Below, piece after piece: positions 11,601 to 21,900 of a stretch of DNA of 64,000 nucleotides (its first letter is position 1; every line of letters starts with the position of its first letter). The notes below the pieces were generated by a model. The model did no database searches. It worked only from the letters and a program-made list of their open reading frames with translations, and was not told where the DNA came from. Source of the DNA: Euborellia annulipes (taxonomy: Eukaryota; Arthropoda; Insecta; Dermaptera; Anisolabididae); NCBI GenBank assembly GCA_023213315.1, contig JAKCPI010028410.1:57857-121856 (forward strand), given 5' to 3'. A program made the position numbers and the translations under genes.

Positions 11601-14600
11601 TTATATGCAGTGTCGGAACGTGTTTATATTTTGAGGAGGAGAGGGGGAAGTTCCAAAAGAAGTAGCGCATTTCCCTCCACTTACTTCGGAAGTTGACAGG
11701 ACCTTTCAACAAATAAGTTCTCAAATCGCTGATTTTAATAGAGTTTTTAAAAAAAATTTATAGATAAAAATTAAATACAATTTTTTTTTTTAAGAATACT
11801 ATTAGAATCAGCGTATTATTTAAATGTAATTGAAAGCTAGAATATTGATATTTGTTCATTATTGAGAAGATATTCTAAAAAATTTGTTTAAAGGTTTTCT
11901 TGAGTTCTGAGCTCTTTTTCTGAAAATGTTTACCATTACACCAAATGGCTAGGCGTTTTGGTGTAAGGGTTAGTAAACAACCAGAGCTTAAAACTAAAGA
12001 AAACTCAATTCGAACTCACTTTTGAGAAGTTTTTTTTTCTAAATTCCAAACATTTTTTTACTATAAATAATTCCCCAGAAAACAACAGAGTGTAGAAATT
12101 GTTTGTTTGTATTAATAAATGCAACAGGATATCTTCTTAAAAATTTTTAAATTTCAATTATTATTCTTCAAAAAAAAAAAAAAAAGATTTAAGTCTTTTT
12201 GATACTTTCATAAATGTAAATTCTGCTGTTGTTTACAAATTATAGAATAGAATGTTTATAATTTGTGTGAATGAATGTATCCTATTTATGTAAATCTCGA
12301 CATTTTAGCAAAAAAAGAAATTATATGTAGTTATATATTATATAGGGGGAGGAAAGAATCCCCACCAAATATTATTTTTTTATTAAGAAATTTACAGTTA
12401 AACAACATTTATTATATAAAATTTTTATACAATGTTTCGGCCATCTTCGGAAACAATTTAAAAAATATTTTTTCCCTCGCTTTTTTGCATCTCAAGCTAT
12501 TTAGATCCCATTCCTAATTATTTCAAATGACTGGTAGCCAATTCAAAAGAAATAAATTTTTTTCTCTTGGGACGGGAAACGAACCCGGGACCTCAGGCAC
12601 GCCCTACCTTTCTTATTTAAATTGATAAAATTTTTAATTACTAAACGGGGAGTTATTCTAAACCCTATATTTATATATACAGTATATATAATTTTTGACT
12701 GCCATTTTGATATTTTAATATCAGCTAGGATTAGTAGATCGAAATTAATTTCGGCTTTAAATATGCATTCAGAAAATGGCATTCTATATACTATATATAT
12801 ATTTTTAAAAAAATTTAAAGAGGAATATTTAACATATAAAAAATTTGATTCTTCAAGTTATTTTAAAAATTTTCTTACATTGCAATTGTTATTAAAATAT
12901 ATATTTAATTTTTAAAATTTCTTGGATAATAAATTTTATTTAGATTCCTCCTAAAATCTTATATATATCTTATAATAATTGAGGAGTATGAAATTATTGA
13001 CTATAAGAAGCGAATGGATTTTAATATTAATTAGAAAAAAAGTCCAAATATACTTATAACAATAATTATCATAACATAAAGATTACTGTAAGATATATGC
13101 TTATATATATTTCTAAGCCCACCGTCCATTAATTACTTTTTTGAATGTTAAAATTTACTTTCGTAATATTTGATCATGATCTCATAAATAAATAAAAAAA
13201 AAAATCACATTTTATGAAACTTAAATGTCTATATAGCACAAAAATATATAATTAAAACAATATATGTAAAATTGGAAAAAAATTCTATTATTGGTATTAA
13301 TTAAGTGTTTTGTAACCTCAGCTAAATGATAGAATTCGTCTGATATACATTCATGTATTAAGCATTCCAAACAACATATTTATGCTCAACATAAGCAATC
13401 AGGTGAATTTTATTATTTGGGGATGGTGTATATATATAAATATAAATAAATATAATCACTTTAAAAAGAAACCGGGGTAGCAGCTCCGTTTGAAATAGAG
13501 ATAACAAACTTTAATATTTTAAAAATAAAACGTATCTGCTGCCATCGTCTTTTTTGTATGTTAGAAAGAAAGAATGTGTAAGTATGTATGCGTGTGTGAA
13601 AAAACTCGAGAATTCTTACTTTATTCATTGTTTTTTCTTTAACTTTTATCGTTTTTTTTATTATATATATTTAATCACATATCTAATATCGACGATTTGT
13701 ACTGTGTTTCTGATCAATTTCTTGTATATTATACTCTCAGTGCATATTCTTAGATCGTGGGCCAAAAAAGTGACAGGCTGAAAAGTGACTTGTGTGATTA
13801 AAAATGAACTTGCGGACTTTTTTCTTTTTGTTAATATATATATAATCAAAAATTATATTATATATATGTATGCATGATTGTTATTAAGCTGTTGTGATTA
13901 TTCGATATTAAATAAAATAAATAAATAATTTCATGTCTGAAACAAAAAAAAAAAAAAAAAAAAAAAAAGCGAATAGTTTACAGTTGCTGTTAAATGTGTT
14001 CGTGTCCAAATTATTTCTGCAAGCATAATTCAAATATGATTTAAAAAGGCTGAGGGCTAATCATTTATTTTGTTTATTTCTGGAATGGATGAGTTGATAT
14101 GAATTTAATGGGGTGTATATATTGAATGAAAATTGAACTTATTTTTTACGTGAATATTATTATCAATTTTATTTTTTTTTTTTTTATATTGTGATTATTT
14201 TTATAAGAGTATTAGTTATAAAAAAAAAAAAAGAAGGGACTTGTTTTTTCAAAACATCTCATTTATGTACTTAAGATGGTCTGCGATGCTCAAATTGTCT
14301 CTTCTAACAAACGGTTTGTGATTATCGCAAATTATAGCGATAGACTGACTGATAGACGGCCCTTCGTTCTCATTTTTTTATTTGTTAATTAATAACTAAT
14401 CATTCAATTTTTTTTTTTTTTCTCAAACATTTTTTTTCTCAACCGTTATGTAAAGATTTTTTTTTTAATTTGCTTGCAAAAATAAAATTTTTATTCAAAT
14501 ATTATTGATAAATATGTTATTTAAGTGTTCAATATTTGAGCATTATGTGTAAATATATATGAATGTATTATATTAAGTACAAAATGTTTAATAAATAATC

Positions 14601-14756
14601 GTATGAAATAAATTGATTTTCTTTTTTTTTTTATTAATTAAAAAAAAAACAATATTAATAAAAATTACAAAATAATCTTTTTACATTTTTCATAAAACAT
14701 AGTAAAGGATCACCATCGAATTTTTCTAATCCGGAAAAGAGGTAATTTTAATTCAT
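8698..14756. other. Gene-free AT-rich DNA between convergent genes
   Basis: No exon was recognised on either strand. It contains long A/T homopolymers, TA-rich microsatellites (around 10850-11060 and 13830-13870), a poly-A tract near 13945-13968, a MITE remnant starting CAAGGGCGTAGCTAAGC near 9051, a tRNA B-box-like fragment near 12565-12605 (minus) and a decayed hammerhead-like remnant at 12432-12450. Short open frames here have AT-driven composition (Ile/Lys/Asn/Phe/Tyr) and no domain. Confidence 0.6.
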
Positions 14757-14759
14757 TAA

Positions 14760-15474
14760 GTGGCGGCATTTCAACTTTTTCTTTGGAGGGGGAGGCAAAC
14801 ATTTTTTTCTTATAATTTACTTCAAATTGGCCAAAAGATATCTAATTTTTTACAGTTTATTTAATCGTAGATATATTTTGAAATATTTTATTTAAGAATA
14901 ATATAAATTTAAAAATAGATCAGAGTCCTTGTGGGGTGGGTGTAACTAGAGGGGTGCCGGAGCCACCCCCAGAAGACTCGTGCCCCCCTCCCAGAAAGCC
15001 CCTGTCCCAGTGGCGTAGCGAGGGGGGAGCAAGGGGGGTCATCATGCCCCGGGCGCTACTCCCAAAGAGGCGCCAAATGGTCCGCAAAACAAAAAATTGC
15101 TGGATAATTTTTGCTTTTTATTATAATTGATTTCTGGAAAATATATTTTAACTTTAGATCCGGTATAATTAAAAAAATTTTGAATATATTTTACATATAA
15201 TATTATATGGTTTTCGAATGAGGGGAGGGGGCGCCTTAAAGGTATTGTGCCCCGGGGCCCCGCGAGTTAAGCTCGCCCCCTACGCCAAACTGCCCTGTCC
15301 CAAGAAAAATTAAGAAAATATGGGGCTTTCCAGGCCCCCCGGAGGATAGCTGGTCCCATGCCCCCCCCCCCCTCAGCGAGGATGGCTCCTGGCCCTCCAG
15401 CCAAATTCTCTAGTTACGCCCATGTGTGGGGTAAAGGGTAAATGCCCCCTCCCCCCTCTAAATGACGCCTCTGT
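14760..15474. mobile_element. Nested hAT-like MITEs (three layers)
   Basis: The outer layer starts GTGGCGGCATTTCAAC (14760) and ends AAATGACGCCTCTG (15474), matching the family member at 58510-58783. Inside it lies a second element from TGGGTGTAACTAGAG (about 14938) to CTCTAGTTACGCCCA (about 15423). Inside that is a third, 15008-15292, CAGTGGCGTAGCG...CTACGCCAAACTG, flanked by the 8-bp direct repeat CCCTGTCC. 8-bp duplications with CAGNGGCG ends are the signature of hAT elements. Confidence 0.75.
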
Positions 15475-15730
15475 TAATAGTGTGGTTAGAGTCCGGATAA
15501 AAAAAAAAACTAACAAATAAGATGCCTTCGAATTCCTTATAAAATTCTCAATCATATATTAGTATTTATTTATTTATTTACAAAATATGTTGGCATCAGG
15601 ACATTTTTGCCATATATTAGTAGGCTTATATAAAAATTATTTATTATTTACCAATCAGTGTGATACATATTGGATTTTTTCTTTAAAACGATTTCTTCTA
15701 TTTGAAATTCTCTCGATTCATTTATTTATT

Positions 15731-15835
15731 GGGAACGCCTGGTATGTAGGCAGCCAGTATTAAGCAAAAGAGAGAATAGTGCCTCTATACTCTCTTCGTT
15801 CACGCATGCGCATATATAGATTTGAAAAGCTCGTT
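15731..15835 (+). repeat. GGGAACGCCTGGTA repeat, copy 2
   Basis: It starts GGGAACGCCTGGTATGTAGG and ends near GCATGCGCATATATAGA; compare 5713-5835. The open frames reading on from here (15779-16027) are not supported by anything else. Confidence 0.55.
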
Positions 15836-16445
15836 AATTTTTCAATATCAAGTGATGTGGGAGGGGGGGCTTTTTCAACTACCCCCAAGGAGGGCTCTAA
15901 AGCCCATCATATTTTTAATTATCTATATTACGAGCAGCCTTCTTCACAACACACTTCTCGGAAATATTCCTTTCCTCTCCACCAGCCTCAAATTTACAGT
16001 AACTTAATCAAATATTATACAGTTTAAAATGCCTCCTAGTCCAAAAAAGAGCAACAATTTAAATTGTATTAATTTGATTTTATTTAATTAGACATTAAAA
16101 AAACAATTCATATTAAATGTTTAAATAAACTACACAGATTAAGTTTAAAGATTTATTTTCTTATTAAATAAAAAAAAAAACAAAAACAAATGTTGGTCTT
16201 TTTTTTAATGGAATTACTTTATGAAATATTAATTAATTTTTCATTGAAATATTCAATTTACCATAAAAACTTGAGAGAAAGTATTAACACATGTGCCCTG
16301 CAGGGCTGGACTGAAAACACATAGGCCCGGGGACGTAGGCCCACATTATTAAATTTAAGGAAAAAAAGTACATTAGTAATTTATAAACATATTTATTAAA
16401 ATAATAAAAAGATATTTTTTTTAATAATTCCAACAAAATTAAGTA

Positions 16446-16966
16446 CATAAAGGTCTATTCTCTAAAAACAGGCGTTAAAATTTAAAATAAGCAAATGGGT
16501 GTTAAAAAGTAACGTAAAACCAATCAGCGTTAAAAAATGCTATTCAAAATCACTTCCTTGCCTCAAATAGCTATTCTGTAAACAAAAATTTAAAGCCAAA
16601 GCGTTAACATTAAGTAAATAGTGTTAAAAATTAATGCCATGTCTAGGGGGTGCCTTTAACGTCGTGTTTAAAATAAAAATGGCGTCCTTAACCTAAAAAG
16701 TAAGGTTTTGATTTTGATAGCTTTGAATTATTGTCATGTCTAGGGGGTGCCTTTAACGTCGTGTTTAAAATAAAAATGGCGTCCTTAACCTAAAAAGTAA
16801 GGTTTTGATTTTGATAGCTTTGAAATAAAAGCAACATGTTAACGTCGATGTTAAAACTTTGATTAGAGAATGGCATTTTTTTAACGCTGATTGTTTTTAC
16901 ATTACTTTTTAACATCCATTTGTTTATTTTAAATTTTAACGCTTGTTTTTACAGAATAAACATCAA
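16446..16966. repeat. Long-TIR MITE (AGGCGTTAAAA family), copy 1, with internal duplication
   Basis: The left arm starts GGTCTATTCTCTAAAAACAG and continues GCGTTAAAATTTAAAATAA; the right arm is its reverse complement (ATTTTAACGC then TTGTTTTTACAGAATA), about 120 bases each. The centre carries a 97-base direct duplication starting CATGTCTAGGGGG at 16638 and 16735. Other copies are 34555-34920 and 37886-38282. No coding region. Confidence 0.85.
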
Positions 16967-17934
16967 GTAGTGAGGTAAAAACCTTAAATATATTTGAGAG
17001 CACTGTATTAATATAAGTATCTTTAATATTTTAAAATTTGCTAGGATAATTAGATATAATTTAGGAATATCGGGATAAGCAGGATTGACGTCACAAAATA
17101 TATATGCAAAATTTGATCGAATCCTAAACCTTAAAGGAGAGAGAGAGATAAAAGTTAAATAAATAAATAAATACTTCCAGTGTCTAATCAAATTTGAAAC
17201 ATTTTTAATATAAAAATTCAAATTTAATTTAAAAAAAAATTTCGTGAATAGAGAAATCATTTTATTTATAGAAAAAAAAGTCAATTTGAATCCTTTATTG
17301 AATCAAGTCAATTAGAATTCATTTCAATATGAATAATTTAAATATTCTTGCATCATAGCTTTTATTTTCCGGCTTTTTAATGGCAAAACGGAACCAAGGA
17401 AAATCGATGTTGGTCCTCTATGAGCAATAATGAATAAATTACCAATATGATAACTGATTCACCAAATGATTAATTGAAAATGTATAATAAATATATGATA
17501 ACACAATACATACGTATTTGAAATATATTAATTGTTAGATTTATACCTTGTGTATTTTTCATTTTTGTATTCTTTCTGTTCAGGACGAGCTAAAAATTAA
17601 AATTGAAATAAACAAATTAAGAAATTAATTATTTAAAAGATGAAATTGAAATCTGTACATGAATAATTTTTTTATTAGAGTGGGATCAGGTGTTGAATGT
17701 TTATTTAATAAGATTCCCCTCCCTTTTTAATCTTTGCGATTGTTTTTGAATCACATTGCGTCAAAAATTATTTGACCCCTTTTTAAGGCTTTGCCAAATT
17801 CTACGATCCGATCTCTGTAATCAATCACAACTCTAATCAAACAGATAAGAGTTGTAGCATTTCTTTAGAGCAACATTTTTTTATATTTTATTCTATATTA
17901 TTAATACATAATTTTCTTTAATAATTTTTTGTGA

Positions 17935-18325
17935 ATTTGTTGGTGGGCCAAATGTCCCATAGCTTCTGGGAATTGAACCCACGGTCTCCAGCCTTTCCGG
18001 GTCTTCCATTCCACAGTGAGTGATTTAAGATTGCGAAATCTAACGAAGAAACACAATTAAAACTTTTGTTTATTCAACAGACCGTGAGTCTGTTTTTTAT
18101 TGGTGAGACCAAACACCCCATGGCCCCCGGGAATTAAACCCAGGATCTCCAGCCTTTCCGGGGCATCGGTGTGTTATCCATTGCACCAAGTTGGTGTAGT
18201 TCGAGGATCCGGTGGCTTAATGAAATAGATAGTAAACCGATGCCCCGGAAAGGCTGGAGATCCTGGGTTCGATTCCCGGGGGCGCTTGGCCTCACCAACC
18301 AAAAACATACTCACAGTCTGTTAAA
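17935..18325. repeat. Cluster of three tRNA-derived SINE copies
   Basis: The plus-strand copy (about 18200-18315) has GCCCCGGAAAGGCTGGAGAT and the B box GGTTCGATTCC in GGGTTCGATTCCCGG, then CTTGGCCTCACCAACC. Two minus-strand copies lie at about 17935-18010 and 18098-18195 (GGAATTAAACCCAGGATCTC). The second and third face each other, with GACCGTGAGTCTG and CTCACAGTCTG outside them, forming a fold-back. No intact acceptor stem is seen, so these are not functional tRNA genes. Confidence 0.65.
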
Positions 18326-18424
18326 AGTATCTGTGACTCAGTTAAAATCCGTATCGAGGAATATTGAATATTAATATCTTATTCAAATATATTTTGACAA
18401 GACTTCTAAAAAAAAGTAAAAAAA

Positions 18425-18800
18425 TTAGGAACCGACCGAATATTCGGTTTCGGGGCCACAAAATCCTGGTTTCGGCCTTAGTTTCGGTTTCGGCCAAAAA
18501 GTAGCCGAAACTTTCGGTCGGCCGAAACCTGAGTCTGAAAAGATGGGATGAGACTCGCATGAAAAAAAAAGGTCAAATGATTTGCACTTGAGGGAGAAAA
18601 AAATTTAGTCTCCCTAAAAAAAAGGTAAAATGATTTTCACGGGAGGGGAGAAAATTTCAAAAAAAAAAAAAAAGGTAAAATGATATAAATTTTTTATAGG
18701 AAATACAAGTTTCTGTTTCGGTTACGGTTTCGGCCGAAACTAAGGTTGAGGCCGAATATTCGGTTTCGGCTGAAAATCTTGTTTCGGTCGGACCCTATAA
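18425..18800. repeat. TTCGG-rich repeat
   Basis: It contains many iterations of GGTTTCGGCC and CCGAAAC separated by A-rich spacers with GGTAAAATGAT units. The ends carry GACCGAATATTCGG and GGCCGAATATTCGG, which are locally palindromic. The open frame at 18342-18560 (minus) is an artefact of this repeat. Confidence 0.55.
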
Positions 18801-18884
18801 AAAATCAAGAAAGATAAATAAATAAACACGCTTACATTTTATCATTATGTACACAATCTGAATCTATTTACTAATATTTAGTAA

Positions 18885-18982
18885 TTATTGATAATCACTC
18901 TCGATTTTGATTGACTTTGAAACGGCGGCAGATTGAAGACCGCCGCAGGTGACAAAAGCTCGACATTTGACTGATCGCATGT
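18885..18982 (-). CDS. Possible terminal exon of MAM protein
   Basis: An acceptor TCTCTCTAAG precedes 18982 after an intron of only 91 bases. In the phase required by the last MAM exon it reads MRSVKCRAFVTCGGLQ then SAAVSKSIKIESDYQ and a TAA stop at 18885-18887. The segment is GC-richer than its surroundings and has two cysteines. It would end the protein as secreted, with no membrane span. No family match is recognised, so a longer gene with exons further left is possible. Confidence 0.4.
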
Positions 18983-21900
18983 CTTAGAGAGATCGGATCA
19001 ATAGATCAAGTTAGAGAAAAAATTCATTATTTTTTTTATTATAAATAATTCATGAATGAATAAAACTACTCACTATTGCAATGCCCCTGAAAAACTCGAA
19101 CTTCATCAATAGCAAAGCCGCCATTTGTTGTTTTAACAACGAAGCTGAACCTTATATTTAAATCAGAAGGTTTCAAAGTCAATTGAGCTGGAGTCCAAAC
19201 TGGCCGGAGAGTGTTTATCTCTTCTGCTCCTAATTCCCACACCTAAAAATATTATTGTTTGATTAAATAGAGTAAAAAGATGTGATAATATCATAAAAAA
19301 TCTGGTGTTACTGGCGCACACCGAACGGCAAGAGAAAGTTGTGCACCGTGCTGACCAAGTAAGATTTTTAAAATCTTAACTTTTTCCTATGAAGTACAAG
19401 AGTAAAGTGTGCTTCAAAAGATTTCAAGTGCAAAATGAGAATATACATTTTAAAGAGCGTCTAAAAAATAATTGATTTTTGAATTTTAATCAAAATCGTA
19501 AATCGACAAAAACTGAAAAAAATACAGTAAAGTACTAGTACTTTTTAGCCGATTTTGTTCAAAAGTTTATTTTCAGGCCACATGGGGGTGCCAAACTTAT
19601 ATAAAAAAATTTCAACCTCGTAACTCCTTTTTTTATAAGAGTAAAATGTGCTTCAAAACACTTCAACGGCAAAATGAGAATATACATTTTAAAAAGCATG
19701 TAAAAAATTTAATAATTGATTTTTGAATTTTAAGAAAAATCGTTGGAGCGAATTTTGAGGAAATCGAAAAAACTGAAAAAGTACTTCAGTAAAGTACTAG
19801 TACTTTTTGGCCGATATTTCTCAAAAGATTATTTTGAGTGTCCGGGGGGGGGGGGGGGGGGGGGAGGGCAACCAACTTAGTTATAAAATTTCAATCAGGT
19901 AGCTCAATTCATTCATGCTAAAAATCGTTGCACAACACAAACACAGGACCTCAAAACATGAATATCCTGTTGTGAAGACAAAAGAACAGAGAGAGAGAGA
20001 GAGATACAAAATTTGATATTTGGAATCTAAAGACTCTATTTTTAAACTCATTCGATGGCAAAATTTGATATATTTCTAGAACAAGACACACATGTAAAGA
20101 TTCCCACCGAAAAGCGCAAATTCTGCAATTGGAATCGTTACACGTGTGTCTGATCCCCTGGGAATGGGGGATTACTGTCTGGAAAAAGGCATAAAAGGCC
20201 ACCCCCACTCCCGGGCTAGATCATTCTCTCTCTCAACCTCTGAAGTACCAGACCTTGTATATTAATCAGTCATAATAAACATAAATTTAAAAACTGAGGC
20301 ATTTATTGAAAAAACCCAACAAAAATCCCCTTGAGAAGGCAACACGCAACACTGGTGCAAGGCGACATACAACAATCCATCAAAATCTCGACATCGAATT
20401 TTTGACATAATCGCATTACTTTCTCTATATATTTCATATGTAGGGTAAGAGAAAGTAAAAAGAGAACACTTCTTATGACATTTCTCTATTTCCTTTTTTT
20501 ATGTTGCATATACAATAATTTAATATTCAGGGGTCCTTTTGAAAGACCAATTGTTAATATATGGTATTACACCCATCATATCCCCACTTGACTGGGGCTT
20601 GATTTTAATTGATTATGGATAAATAAAACTTTATAGTAATCATAAAGACAAATTGGGACAAACCATTAACTGTGTAACTGCACTGCTTATTTAAAAAATA
20701 ATGATAAAATATAAAAATATTAATTATAAAAACTTTAATTATAAAAATAATTTTAGAATTTCGTTTTGGATTCATATTTTTTGTCTGAAATTTTTTGTTT
20801 TTATTACTTTTAGCTAGTTGATGTTTGTTTTCAAAAATAAAGGCCATGAAGCACCGTATAAGTTTCTTACGGCAGTTCTGTACAAGTTATAAAAGCTTAA
20901 TAAAGACTTTCTTGTTCTTTTATTTATCCTCAGGGAGTATCAAAGGGCTTAGAAGTCGCAAATTATTGTTGTTGTTTAGTGGTTCATAGGTCACAGATCT
21001 TTATTAAAGTATTTGTTATATTCCTAAACAAATATTTTAATTTTTATTTTATTTTAATCAGTTGAGGGTCAACATCTATATTCCGTATCCTGCGTTCCAT
21101 TGAAGACATGATCTGATTCTAATATTTTTGAGATGAATAATTATTGTCAATTTACTAGAAAAAATTTAATATATGATTATTATGTTGCAATTTATACCCG
21201 AGTAGCATCTTCTTTTTTCCCAGAGCCAAGATAAATTCTAAGTTGTGTATTTTCTCCAGCTCCAAAAGCTGCGAACCAAAAAGTCAAACAAATTGGAGTT
21301 TGACTTTTGAATGGTGGACTCCAAATCCAAGCTTCTCGGCGATGAATTCCAGTTGAAAAAGAATCAAAAAAGATAAAACCCCCTAAGAAAAAAAGTAACT
21401 GTTACTACCATATATTAATATCCAAATAGGGGAGGGGGAATAATCCTTGCCTGGAGCTGAGAAAGTTTTATCTTCCAATTGAGCAGGGGAATGAGTTGGA
21501 GATGCCTTTTGCCAATTATCACCAATTGAACTCGAAGAATTTATCCATCCAGAACAGATGCCATGATCAAAAGTACAATCTCCAGGATGAGCAAAGGCAT
21601 ACGAAGGAATGGCTATTGATACAAAAAAATAATAAATAATGAATTTTACTAAAATTTTGAATATAAATTTTTACCGTTGCAAGAAGTATCAAAAATTGTG
21701 ATGTCATCAATAGCGATGTCTCCATTGGATCTTATAGAACCCCAATCAGCTAAAAATATCAACTGAAAATAGAGTAGGAATGTTGTTCTATGAGAAGTTC
21801 TATTATTTAGAAGAAGTGCCTTTAAGATTTACCTGAAAGGGCGATGATTCTTTGATAGGTATTTGAGCATATTGCCAGCTAGGTCCTTGGTTATTATAGA

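Noticed and set aside
12432..12450. Hammerhead-like remnant (minus: CGAAGATGGCCGAAAC)
   Set aside because: Stem II is gone and no stem I can be drawn; at most a decayed relic.
16949..17284. 111-codon minus frame
   Set aside because: Composition is purely AT-driven (Ile, Leu, Phe, Asn, Lys); no motif, and it overlaps the end of a MITE.
18200..18290. Functional tRNA gene with good B box
   Set aside because: No paired acceptor stem, and inverted diverged copies lie next to it; it is a SINE.
19842..19864. Long G run as a functional G-quadruplex or regulatory site
   Set aside because: It lies within a mobile element where other copies have shorter G runs; more likely slippage.
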